Below, piece after piece: positions 1 through 6,202 of a stretch of 6,202 nucleotides of DNA; position 1 is the stretch's first letter, and every line of letters starts with the position of its first letter. The stretch is taken from contig JBOGDS010000141.1 of assembly GCA_050743075.1 (NCBI GenBank), positions 1-6,202 of the forward strand, given 5' to 3'. Below the pieces are notes generated by a model, which saw only the letters and a program-made list of their open reading frames with translations, was not told the origin of the DNA and did not search any database. The stretch comes from JBOGDS01 sp050743075 (GTDB taxonomy: Bacteria; Actinomycetota; Actinomycetes; Jiangellales; Jiangellaceae). Made by a program: the position numbers and the translations under genes.

Positions 1-1178
1 GACGTGCGCAGCGCGTACACGTGGCGACCGTCGGACGACACGACCGGGTTGGTGTAGGCGGCGTCGTCTCCGGAAAGCCTGACGACATTCCCGCTGGCGA
101 CGTCGACGCGGAACACCGGCGCCCGGCCGTGGTTCGTCAGCCACCGCGATCAGCGTCGACCCGTCCGGCAGCCACCTCGGCTCACCCGGCCAGCGGTCCC
201 AGCCGGGCGCCACCTCCTGGACGCTGCCATCGGCGATCGTCAGCACGACGAGGCCGACGTCGATCGGCTCGGTCGGAGTTGACAGCCGCTCACGCAGGGC
301 CACGACGCGCGAGCCGTCCGGCGAGATCCGCGGGGCGGAGTACTCGGCCCCGTCGTCGTCGACCGGCATGCGCCGTTCCCCGGTGGCGACGTCGATGACC
401 GCGAGACCTGGCCGATTGCCACCACGGTGCAGCGTGTTCCAGGTGGTGACGACGGTGGTGCGGTTCCCGCTGATGTCGTAGCTGGCGTTGTCCAGGGCGC
501 GCCCGGCGTCCGGCGTCAGGTCCCGCAGCTCGACGTCGCCCTCGTCGGCAGTCACCTCGCCGATGAGCAGGCGCGGAGCGTCGGATCCCAGGTCGTGGTC
601 CCAGTACCGGACCGGGTACCGCTCGTGCAGGATCGCCGAGACCTTCCTGTCCGTGCGCTCCTTGCGCTTCTCCTCGTCGGCCTGCGGGTCAGCCGACGAC
701 GGGAACGTGTCCGACGCGACCAGCACCGTGCCGGAGTCACGGGCGACGACCACCCCGCCGACGCCGCCCGGGCGCTTCGCGACGACCCTCGACTCCCCCG
801 GCCCGGGCGGCAGCAGCCACAAGAGCGACTTCGTGTCGTCCACGTCGCTGTCAGTAGACGCCGGATCCGGACGCGCGGACCCGAACAGCAGCGATCCGTC
901 GGGCCGGAACGCTGCGCCGGACTCTCTCCCTTGGCGCTGCGGGTGAGCCGCCGGGCGGGACGATCGCCGGTCGAGTCGACGTCCCACAGCGCATAGACGT
1001 ACCTGGTCTTGTCGGTGTCGAGCGTCGCCACCCCTGTCACGAGCCGCATGCCGTCGGGCGAGAGCGCCAGACCCGCGGCCCGGGGCAGGGCGACGTAGGC
1101 GTCGAGGTCGTGGAACGGCGTCGGTGGAGCGGGAGTGGTGAGGTCCGGGCTGGCTGGGTTGTCAGTCGTGTCGGTCAC
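1..1178 (-). pseudogene. S9-family peptidase (dipeptidyl aminopeptidase/acylaminoacyl peptidase type), frameshifted and cut by window edge
   Basis: Reading starts at a GTG at 1178 (MTDTTDNPASPDL...), 12 bp after the LacI stop. The first 85 residues run in one frame to ...RLTRSAKGES. There the minus strand reads GAGAGAG (922-928), and the protein continues sensibly only in another frame (SGAAFRPDGSLLFGSARPDP...). That frame is open for about 260 codons, with propeller-type repeats such as APRISPDGSRVVALRE and RWLPDGSTLIAVAD. Near 132-137 a second shift is needed, giving HGRAPVFRVDVASGNVV... to the edge. The unshifted frame stops at 552 after 208 residues, the last ~120 of them unlike any protein. 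The visible ~390 residues match the N-terminal beta-propeller of S9 peptidases. The alpha/beta-hydrolase domain with the Ser-Asp-His triad would lie beyond position 1. The gene family hydrolyses short peptides in the cytoplasm. It is a pseudogene if the indels are real; sequencing error is the main alternative. The family call comes from motif recognition only. Confidence 0.72.
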
Positions 1179-1190
1179 CCCCTGTGCCTA

Positions 1191-2240
1191 TCACAGCGCG
1201 CGGCGACGCCCGCGTGCCGGAACAGCGGCTGTGGTCCCACGGACGACCAGGCGCGTCGGCACGGTGACCTCCACCGGTGCGGCCACGAAGCGGGTCTCGG
1301 GCGACTCCTCCTGACGCATCCTCTCGACCAGCAGGTTCGCCGCGATCCTGCCCTGTTCGCGCACCGGCTGGGCAACCGTCGTGAGGTCGAACAGGCGGGA
1401 CATGTCATGGTCGTCGACGCCGACGACCGACAGGTCCGCGGGGACCCGAAGGCCACGCTGCCGGGCGGCGTAGATCACCCCCATGGCGATCTCGTCGGAC
1501 GCGGCGACGACCGCCGTCGGCGGGTCCGCCCGCCCCACCAGGACGGTGCCCGCAGCGATGCCGCCGTCGACGGTGAACCCGGCGGGGACGACGAGCCGCG
1601 GGTCCACGGCCAGCCCGGCCGCCGTCGACGCCCGCTCGAAGCCGAGCTGCCGGTCTGGTGCGACCGGGAACCCGAGATTGTCGTTGGGGTCGCCGCCGAC
1701 GAACGCAATCCGCCGGTGCCCGAGGTCGAGAAGATGTCGCGTCGCGACGGCACCGGCATCGACGTCGTCGATGTGCACCCCACACAGCCCGGGGATCGTC
1801 GGGCCGACCATGGCGACCGGCCGGTGCAGCTTGCCGAGAGCCCCGACCTCGAGCGGAGTCAGTGGCAGGCTCAGTACCAGCAGCGCGTCGACCCGCTTAC
1901 TCAGCAGCTTGGTGTCGAGGATGCGCCGACTTTCACGGTCGACGCCCCCGACGTCGTAGAGCAGCACGTCGTAGCCGTGCTCGACGAACACCCGCTGCGC
2001 ACCCTCGATGACCGACATGAAGAACCAGCGGCCCACCCACGGCACCACGACCCCAACGGTGCGGGTGCGGCCGGTCGGCAGGCCCGCCGCGCTCGGCGAG
2101 GGAACGTAGCCAAGCTCCGTGGCGGCGACGCGCACCATCTCCCGGGTCGACGCCGCGACCCCCGGCAAGCCACGCAGCGCCCTGGACACCGTGGCGACCG
2201 ACACGCCAGCTCGGGTGGCGACATCGGTGATGCTGCTCAT
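1191..2240 (-). CDS. LacI-family transcriptional repressor, probable regulator of the adjacent sugar importer
   Basis: This 349-residue protein has the usual LacI/GalR length and layout. An N-terminal helix-turn-helix spans residues 4-22 (ITDVATRAGVSVATVSRAL). A hinge helix around 47-58 includes Leu54, the position that in LacI intercalates at the centre of the operator. A periplasmic-binding-protein-like effector domain covers about 60-335, with family-typical stretches HIDDVDAGAVATRHLLDLGHRRIAFVGG (156-183), AASDEIAMG (246-254) and VVGVDDHDMS (272-281). The last ten residues are basic (RGRRR). The ATG at 2240 has GGGAG seven bases upstream and lies 22 bp after the second permease stop, so the gene is probably the distal part of the transporter operon. 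By family knowledge it binds a palindromic operator as a dimer and releases it when a sugar ligand binds. The matching site at 5740-5753 is the obvious target. The ligand is not readable from the sequence. Confidence 0.93.
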   Translation of the reverse strand: MSSITDVATRAGVSVATVSRALRGLPGVAASTREMVRVAATELGYVPSPSAAGLPTGRTRTVGVVVPWVGRWFFMSVIEGAQRVFVEHGYDVLLYDVGGVDRESRRILDTKLLSKRVDALLVLSLPLTPLEVGALGKLHRPVAMVGPTIPGLCGVHIDDVDAGAVATRHLLDLGHRRIAFVGGDPNDNLGFPVAPDRQLGFERASTAAGLAVDPRLVVPAGFTVDGGIAAGTVLVGRADPPTAVVAASDEIAMGVIYAARQRGLRVPADLSVVGVDDHDMSRLFDLTTVAQPVREQGRIAANLLVERMRQEESPETRFVAAPVEVTVPTRLVVRGTTAAVPARGRRRAL

Positions 2241-2262
2241 GACCGTGCTCCCAGAGCCGGCC

Positions 2263-3177
2263 CTAGCCCTTCACGCTCCCGGCCAGCAGGCCACGCACGA
2301 AGTACCGCTGCATGGCCAGGAACACCAGGACGGGTACCACCATCGAGACAAAGGCCCCCGCCGACAGCAGGTGCCAGTCGCCGCCTCGGTTGCCGACCAG
2401 CTCGGCCAGCCGGACCGTCAACGGAGCCGTCTCCTGGGCGGACCCGAACACCAGGCCGACCAGCAGGTCGTTCCAGACCCAGAGGAACTGGAAGATCCCG
2501 AACGCCGCGATCGCGGGCATGACCAGCGGCAGCATGATCCGGACGAAGATCGTGACGTGCCCGGCGCCGTCGACCCTGGCCGCCTCGATCAGCTCCCGCG
2601 GGACCTCCTTCATGAAGTTGTGCAGCAGGAATATCGCCAGCGGCAGCGCGAAGATCGAATGTGAGAGCCAAATCGCCCAGAACGTGCCGTTGACGCCACC
2701 GCGGACATACAGCTGCAACAGTGGGATCAGAGCGATCTGGAGCGGCACGATCTGCAACGCGAAGACCGCGACGAAGATCGTGTCGCGGAACGGGAACCGC
2801 ATCCAGGCGAACCCGTAGGCAGCCAGGCTGGCGATCGTGAGCGGGATGATCACCGACGGGATCGTGATGACGACCGAGTTCACGAAGTAGGTAGCCAGCT
2901 CGGCTCCTGCTCCGGTGAGCACCTCGTCGTAGTTCTCAAGCGTGAACACGGGGTTGGTGAAGGCGGTCCACCAGCCGGTCGTCTTGATGTCGATCTCCGG
3001 CCGGAACGACGAGAGCAGCAGGCCGAACGTCGGCAGCGTCCACAGGATCGCGATGACGATCGCGAAGAACGAGGCCCACGGTGACGTGAGCCGCTTCTTC
3101 GCCCGCCCGGAGATCGTCCTGGCATCGAGGTCGGCAAGCTCGGCGCGTACCTCGGGAGTCGTGATCGCGGCGCTCAT
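2263..3177 (-). CDS. Carbohydrate ABC transporter permease, MalG/AglG type
   Basis: This 304-residue inner-membrane subunit forms the translocation pore together with the other permease. Hydrophobic segments lie near residues 34-56, 99-123, 133-157, 166-186, 218-243 and 271-290, giving the six-helix core of the MalG class. The cytoplasmic EAA loop that docks on the ATPase is clear at 198-217 (EAARVDGAGHVTIFVRIMLP). The C-terminus QRYFVRGLLAGSVKG (290-304) is the hallmark ending of this family. The start at 3177 is chosen because its ATG overlaps the TGA of the preceding permease (ATGA, 3174-3177), which suggests translational coupling, and because GGCGGAG lies five bases upstream. The frame stays open much further upstream, but that part overlaps the other permease and reads as low-complexity Arg/Gly/Pro shadow. 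The similarity to AglG-type alpha-glucoside permeases is an impression from memory of the family. Confidence 0.95.
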   Translation of the reverse strand: MSAAITTPEVRAELADLDARTISGRAKKRLTSPWASFFAIVIAILWTLPTFGLLLSSFRPEIDIKTTGWWTAFTNPVFTLENYDEVLTGAGAELATYFVNSVVITIPSVIIPLTIASLAAYGFAWMRFPFRDTIFVAVFALQIVPLQIALIPLLQLYVRGGVNGTFWAIWLSHSIFALPLAIFLLHNFMKEVPRELIEAARVDGAGHVTIFVRIMLPLVMPAIAAFGIFQFLWVWNDLLVGLVFGSAQETAPLTVRLAELVGNRGGDWHLLSAGAFVSMVVPVLVFLAMQRYFVRGLLAGSVKG

Positions 3178-4139
3178 CGGTACTCCGCCTTTCGAAGCTG
3201 CCGGACGTTGTACACGACGATCGGGATCACCAGTACGAAGAGCACCACGGCGAGGGCGGAGCCGAGGCCGCGGTCGTTCTGCCGGAAGCTCTGCACGTAG
3301 AACTCGTTGGCGACGACGTTGGTGTCGAACTGGCCGCCGGTCATGGTCCGCACGATGTCGAACACCTTGAGCGTGCCGATGCCGATCGTCGTCAGCACCA
3401 CGATGAGAGCTGGGCGGATGCTCGGCACGGTGATGTAGCGGAACATCTTCGGGCCGGCCAGCCCGTCCAGCCGCGCGGCCTCGGTGATGTCGGCCGGAAT
3501 GGCCTTGATGGCCGCGGCCAGCACGGTCATCGCGAACCCGGCCTGGATCCAGATCATGACGATGATGAGGAACAGCGTGTTCCCTGGCCAACCGAGCAGG
3601 AACTGGTGCGGTTCGAAGCCGAGCCACACGAGCACCTGGTTGGCGATGCCGATCTGCTCCACGCCTTCCTGGTCGGGCCGGAACTCGTAGACGAACCGCC
3701 AGATGATCGACGCACCCACCAGCGAGATCGCGAGCGGCAGGAAGATCAGCGCCTTGGCGAACGCCTCGATCCTGGCCCGGTCGACCAGCACCGCATAGAC
3801 CAGCCCGATGAACGTCGCGAGGATCGGCGTGATGACCACCCAGAGGAACGTGTTCTGGAGCACGATGACCAGGGCCGGGTTGGTCACGATCGTCTCGTAG
3901 TTGTCGATGCCGACGAAGTTCTCGGTCCGCCGGTCGAAGAAGGACTGGTAGATGGTGCGGATGGCCGGGTACAGCAGGCCGATCGCCAGCATCAGGAACG
4001 CCGGCGCGACGAACGCCAGCGACTGCACCAGGTCGGATCGTTTGCCGACCCGGCCGACGATCAAGAGGACCAGGCCCATCACGGCCGCGAACAGCGCGAC
4101 CGCGAAGACCATCAGGCCGAACTTCTCGAGATTGTCCAT
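3174..4139 (-). CDS. Carbohydrate ABC transporter permease, MalF/AglF type
   Basis: This 321-residue integral membrane protein is the first permease of the importer. It has a short N-terminal helix (about 7-29), then segments near 42-63, 94-118, 129-150, 186-210, 243-262 and 293-312. The EAA loop at 220-239 (EAARLDGLAGPKMFRYITVP) has the conserved Glu-Ala-Ala, Gly and terminal Pro. A further family-like stretch is the TTIGIGTLKVFDIVRTMTGGQ region (250-270), typical of sugar permeases of the AglF/ThuF kind. The ATG at 4139 follows a strong ribosome binding site (GAGAGGTGAGG, ending five bases upstream). The gene starts 37 bp after the large palindrome that separates it from the binding-protein gene, and its stop overlaps the next permease start. 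The membrane-permease role is secure. An alpha-glucoside (maltose, trehalose or similar) substrate is an inference from resemblance to AglF-type proteins. Confidence 0.95.
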   Translation of the reverse strand: MDNLEKFGLMVFAVALFAAVMGLVLLIVGRVGKRSDLVQSLAFVAPAFLMLAIGLLYPAIRTIYQSFFDRRTENFVGIDNYETIVTNPALVIVLQNTFLWVVITPILATFIGLVYAVLVDRARIEAFAKALIFLPLAISLVGASIIWRFVYEFRPDQEGVEQIGIANQVLVWLGFEPHQFLLGWPGNTLFLIIVMIWIQAGFAMTVLAAAIKAIPADITEAARLDGLAGPKMFRYITVPSIRPALIVVLTTIGIGTLKVFDIVRTMTGGQFDTNVVANEFYVQSFRQNDRGLGSALAVVLFVLVIPIVVYNVRQLRKAEYR

Positions 4140-4176
4140 GCCGCCTCACCTCTCATGCGTCGACGAGGGCACCACG

Positions 4177-4286
4177 ATGACGGGCAATGGCCGGATGCGC
4201 TAGCGGGCGTCTGGAGAGCGATTCATGGCACGCCTCTTCAGCCATGAATCGCGGAGCCCGCGAAGCATCCGGCTATTGCCCGTCAT
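4177..4286. repeat. 110-bp imperfect palindrome between the binding-protein and permease genes
   Basis: Two arms surround an 11-nt loop (4230-4240). The paired blocks are 4177-4188 with 4275-4286 (12 bp, perfect), 4190-4198 with 4265-4273 (9 bp, perfect), 4203-4208 with 4256-4261 (6 bp) and 4218-4229 with 4241-4252 (12 bp, perfect). This gives 39 pairs, with a single mismatch at 4189/4274 and two unequal internal loops. It begins four bases after the binding-protein stop (in the direction of transcription) and ends 37 bp before the permease ATG. There is no following T-run, so it is not a standard intrinsic terminator. In the operon mRNA it would form a long stable stem able to block 3' exonucleases or thin out downstream transcription. 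That role is known for REP sequences between malE and malF and is inferred here. A transposable palindromic unit is the alternative. No target duplication is visible at the ends. Confidence 0.93.
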
Positions 4287-4290
4287 CCCT

Positions 4291-5670
4291 TTACGACGGC
4301 CAGGATTCCTCGATGGCGTCGGCGACATCCTGGGTGCTGGCACCTGTCAGCCAGTCGACCATGCCGGTCCAGAACGAGCCCGTGCCCACCGGTCCGGGCA
4401 TCAGGTCGGAGGCGTCGAAGCGGAAGACGGCCTCCTCGTCCTGCAGGATCTCGGCCGACAGCCGGTTGACCGGGCTGTCATAGGTGTCCAACGGCACCTC
4501 GCGGTTCGCCGAGACGAAGTTCGGTCCCGACGCCCGCTCGTTGTGCCAGTCGGCCGTGGCCATGTAGGCCTGGAACGCCTGTACCTCCGGGCGGTCCGAG
4601 AACGCGGCGACGAACTCGCCACCGCCGAGCACCGGGTTGCCGTGCTCTGCCTCGATCGGCGGCAGGTAGAAGGCGAAGATGTCGCCGTCCTCACCGATCT
4701 CGGTGCCCTCGGGCCAGTTGGCTGCATAGAACGAGGCCTGCCGGTGCATGTAGCACTGCCCGAGCGTGATGGGCAGTCCGGCGTCCTCGAACCGCGTTGT
4801 CGCGATGCTGGAGACGTCGCCGAGCCCGCCGTTGACGTAGTCATCGTTCTTCAGGATCTCGCCGACGGTGTCCATGGCCTCGATGATCTGCGGGTCGTTG
4901 AACGGGATCTCGTGCGTGTGCCACTGGTCGTAGACCTCGGCACCGGCGGTGCGAAGGACCACGTCCTCGACCCAGTCCGTAGCCGGCCAGCCGGTGGCCT
5001 CACCGGAGCTGACACCGGCGCACCACGGCTTGCCGCCGTCCTCGACGATCTGGTCGGAGAGGGCGAGCATGTCGTCCCACGTCGCGGGCACCTCGTAACC
5101 GGCCTCCTCGAAGGCGGTCGGCGAGTACCAGACGAAGGACTTCACGTTGGCGCCGAACGGTGCAGCGTAGTACGTGCCGCCGACAGTTCCGTACTCCTTC
5201 CAGTCCGGCGAGAAGAACTCGTCGACGTTGTCCTCGGCCGCCTGGGGCGCGGGGACCACTGCATCGGGGTAGTCCTCCACGAGCGTACGCAGCAGGCCCG
5301 GCTGCGGCAGGATCGCCATGTCCGGCGGAGTACCGCCCTCGACCCGTACCGGCAGCTGAGCTTCGAACTCGTCGGATCCTTCGTAGATCACCGTGGCGCC
5401 GGTGCACTCTTCGAACTTGTCGAATGACGCCTCGAGCGGCTCGTCCTCGGGAGCGATGATGGTGCTGTACATGGTGATCTCGGTTCCCGAGAGATCCCCG
5501 TACTCCGCGGACAGGGCCTCACAGTCGGCGCCTGCGCCGATGCCGGTCGTGTCATCGCCGTTGCCGTCCTCGCCGCCTTCGTCGTCGCCGCCGCATGCGG
5601 CGAGGACGAGTGACAGCCCCAGGGCGAAGGTGACCGCGCTGACGCCGCGTCTGGTGGTGCTGATGGCCAT
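4291..5670 (-). CDS. Sugar-binding lipoprotein of an ABC importer, AglE-like extracellular solute-binding protein
   Basis: This 459-residue protein captures the sugar outside the membrane and delivers it to the two permeases. It has a lipoprotein signal peptide: basic residues 7-8, a hydrophobic core at 10-24, and lipobox LAAC with the lipidated Cys at 26. An acidic Gly/Asp linker (27-41) follows. The mature part has the two-lobe binding-protein pattern, with EGSDEFEAQLPVRVEGGTPPD (97-117), PFGANVKSFVWYSP (171-184), GWPATDWVEDVVLR (227-240), HEIPFNDP (253-260) and QCYMHRQASF (305-314). These resemble alpha-glucoside-binding (AglE-type) proteins as I remember them. Four cysteines in the mature part (50, 89, 217, 306) could form disulfides. 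The ATG at 5670 has GAGGGAGG (5680-5687) nine bases upstream. It is the first gene of the cluster, downstream of a LacI-type operator and followed by a large palindrome. The role is secure; the exact sugar is not. Confidence 0.95.
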   Translation of the reverse strand: MAISTTRRGVSAVTFALGLSLVLAACGGDDEGGEDGNGDDTTGIGAGADCEALSAEYGDLSGTEITMYSTIIAPEDEPLEASFDKFEECTGATVIYEGSDEFEAQLPVRVEGGTPPDMAILPQPGLLRTLVEDYPDAVVPAPQAAEDNVDEFFSPDWKEYGTVGGTYYAAPFGANVKSFVWYSPTAFEEAGYEVPATWDDMLALSDQIVEDGGKPWCAGVSSGEATGWPATDWVEDVVLRTAGAEVYDQWHTHEIPFNDPQIIEAMDTVGEILKNDDYVNGGLGDVSSIATTRFEDAGLPITLGQCYMHRQASFYAANWPEGTEIGEDGDIFAFYLPPIEAEHGNPVLGGGEFVAAFSDRPEVQAFQAYMATADWHNERASGPNFVSANREVPLDTYDSPVNRLSAEILQDEEAVFRFDASDLMPGPVGTGSFWTGMVDWLTGASTQDVADAIEESWPS

Positions 5671-5679
5671 ACTGGCCCG

Positions 5680-5687
5680 CCTCCCTC
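5680..5687 (-). promoter_or_regulatory. Ribosome binding site of the sugar-binding lipoprotein gene
   Basis: The minus strand reads GAGGGAGG here, nine bases before the ATG at 5670. It is strongly purine-rich and complementary to the 16S anti-Shine-Dalgarno end. It supports this start, which also places a complete signal peptide at the N-terminus, and fits high expression of a binding protein. Confidence 0.8.
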
Positions 5688-5739
5688 GATAGGTTCCCCG
5701 GTCCGGACGCCTGCGGCCCGCGTCCCGGTTGACTTCGAA

Positions 5740-5753
5740 CGAAAACGTTTACG
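5740..5753. promoter_or_regulatory. LacI-family operator upstream of the transporter operon
   Basis: The site CGAAAACGTTTACG is a 14-bp palindrome with one mismatched pair and a central CG step (5746/5747). This is the classical form of LacI/GalR-family operators, where the hinge leucine inserts at the central CpG. It lies 70 bp upstream of the binding-protein ATG, close to where the promoter should be, so bound repressor would block initiation. The best candidate binder is the LacI-family protein encoded at 2240-1191. A TTGCCA on the minus strand (5767-5762) could be a -35 element, but I see no convincing -10 at the right distance, so no promoter hexamers are called. Confidence 0.75.
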
Positions 5754-5924
5754 AAACCCGTTGGCAAGAGGCCTGCGGAACCTCGGCCATAACGATTAGG
5801 TCACGTGCCTGTTTTGTGGTGATATACCCGGTGGGAGCGCGACCATTCGCTCTCTCGTGCCCGACGACGGGCTCACGGGACGGGTAGCCGCGTCGAGATG
5901 CAGCGAACATTGACGTTGCCTACG

Positions 5925-5950
5925 ACAAGTTTGACTTGTGACGTTACGTC
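5925..5950. repeat. Two abutting small palindromes, possible regulator site
   Basis: ACAAGT-TTG-ACTTGT (5925-5939) is a perfect 6-bp inverted repeat with a 3-bp spacer. It is directly followed by GACGTTACGTC (5940-5950), an 11-bp palindrome around one central base. Their symmetry and position in the non-coding region suggest protein binding sites, perhaps for a regulator of the gene at 6143 or of one outside the window. They differ from the LacI-type site at 5740-5753. Short palindromes also arise by chance, so this is tentative. Confidence 0.35.
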
Positions 5951-6101
5951 GGCCTGGGTCGCGCATCCGCACAGGTCACGGAGCCGAACCCTTTCTTGGC
6001 TCACGATGTGACATTGACGAGGGGCAGCCTGACGCTCCGCAGCTGCTCGCGGGCAAGGGTCTACGTCCCGCAAGCGGATCCCCAGGTTCATGCGGTGGTC
6101 G

Positions 6102-6139
6102 CAACACCCACCTGATTGATCGATCCTTGTGAGGTGTTG
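6102..6139 (+). repeat. Inverted repeat enclosing the ribosome binding site of the 6143 gene
   Basis: CAACACC (6102-6108) and GGTGTTG (6133-6139) are perfect complements with a 24-nt spacer that contains GATCGATC. The right arm overlaps the GAGG ribosome binding site (6131-6134) of the gene starting at 6143. If transcribed from upstream, the stem would hide that site. Insertion sequences often use such folds to stop outside transcription from raising transposase levels. With only seven pairs and a wide loop, the structure is weak. Confidence 0.35.
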
Positions 6140-6142
6140 ACG

Positions 6143-6202
6143 ATGACTGCACGTTTCTCCAACGAGTTGGTCGCCGAGTTGTATCAGCCGTTCTGGGCTG
6201 CG
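6143..6202 (+). CDS. Start of a plus-strand gene, possibly an IS30-type transposase (cut by window edge)
   Basis: An ATG at 6143 opens a frame that reads MTARFSNELVAELYQPFWAA and runs off the right edge after 20 codons. GAGG (6131-6134) sits eight bases upstream, a good ribosome binding site. The residues look like ordinary protein, and the FW.A pattern after a short acidic/aliphatic helix recalls the N-terminus of some actinobacterial IS30-family transposases, but this is recall from memory on very little sequence. It is transcribed away from the sugar operon. No terminal inverted repeat of an insertion sequence can be established, since only one end could be in the window. A gene is likely here; its function is open. 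Confidence 0.55.
   Translation, partial: MTARFSNELVAELYQPFWAA

Larger units (their letters stand above)
5671..6142. other. Divergent intergenic region without a supported gene
   Basis: About 470 bp separate the binding-protein gene from the plus-strand gene at 6143. The left part holds the ribosome binding site and the LacI-type operator of the transporter operon. The part nearest the operator is locally more A/T-rich (about 5735-5825), as expected of a promoter region. From about 5826 to 6100 I see no gene. A possible 64-codon plus-strand frame (5938-6132, GTG start) has no ribosome binding site and no recognisable protein character. Two small palindromes (5925-5939 and 5940-5950) and a weak GC hairpin (5857-5876) are the only structure there. 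No tRNA-like fold was seen. Confidence 0.6.

Noticed and set aside
427..996. Plus-strand open frames over the peptidase region
   Set aside because: They are opposite to a frame with clear propeller repeats and show no protein-family features.
1110..2522. 470-codon plus-strand open frame antisense to the LacI gene
   Set aside because: The translation is Arg/Gly/Pro/Asp-rich and without domain character. It mirrors the third-position G/C bias of the real minus-strand gene, and extends into the permease gene.
3178..4149. Upstream extension of the MalG-type permease frame across the MalF-type gene
   Set aside because: The extension is low-complexity and basic, and overlaps a well-supported permease in another frame. 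The ATGA overlap and ribosome binding site fix the start at 3177.
4225..5427. 400-codon plus-strand open frame antisense to the binding-protein gene
   Set aside because: The minus-strand frame has a signal peptide, lipobox and binding-protein motifs, so this is its high-GC shadow. Its apparent start lies inside the palindrome.
5799..5810. CACGTG core (5802-5807) as a second operator
   Set aside because: Symmetry ends after the six-base core, and it lacks the A/T-flanked CG centre of the site at 5740-5753.
5857..5876. GC-rich hairpin GTGCCCG-acga-CGGGCTCAC as a terminator
   Set aside because: The stem is short with a two-base bulge, there is no T-run, and no gene ends next to it.
5907..6019. 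Direct repeat ACATTGACG at 5907-5915 and 6011-6019
   Set aside because: A single nine-base repeat about 100 bp apart, with no extension on either side, is plausibly chance.
5938..6132. 64-codon plus-strand frame with a GTG start
   Set aside because: It has no ribosome binding site and no recognisable protein pattern, and its start sits in a palindrome.
1..6202. CRISPR arrays, tRNA or rRNA genes, toxin-antitoxin or phage-defence genes
   Set aside because: No regularly spaced repeats, cloverleaf-like folds or matching protein motifs were seen on either strand.

Overview
The window looks like high-GC actinobacterial chromosome. The base composition is GC-rich, with strong G/C preference at third codon positions and long open antisense shadow frames. 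The sugar ABC importer has no ATPase gene of its own in view, which is common in Actinobacteria. The exact genus cannot be read from the sequence.

Almost everything lies on the minus strand and reads as one gene cluster from right to left. It begins with an extracellular sugar-binding lipoprotein (5670 to 4291). A 151-bp gap follows that is nearly filled by a 110-bp imperfect palindrome (4177-4286). Next come two membrane permeases of the MalF/AglF and MalG/AglG types (4139-3174 and 3177-2263), which overlap by four bases (ATGA). A LacI-family repressor (2240-1191) follows 22 bp later. Twelve bp after that is a GTG-started S9-family (prolyl oligopeptidase/dipeptidyl aminopeptidase type) gene, which runs off the left edge and is broken by two frameshifts. 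The importer resembles AglEFG-type alpha-glucoside systems, but the substrate is an inference.

The likely control point is a near-perfect LacI-type operator, CGAAAACGTTTACG (5740-5753), 70 bp upstream of the binding-protein start. The simplest model is that the repressor encoded inside the cluster acts there, shutting the operon off until the sugar or a derivative is present. The palindrome after the binding-protein gene is well placed to raise binding-protein mRNA relative to permease mRNA, as REP sequences do between malE and malF in enteric bacteria. It could instead be a mobile palindromic unit.

The right end (5671-6142) is a roughly 470-bp non-coding stretch with the operator and a few small inverted repeats. 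At 6143 a plus-strand gene begins with a good ribosome binding site. Only 20 codons are visible; they faintly suggest an IS30-type transposase, which cannot be confirmed here.

Overall this is a fairly ordinary sugar-uptake locus. The items most worth a second look are the large intercistronic palindrome and the double-frameshifted peptidase gene.
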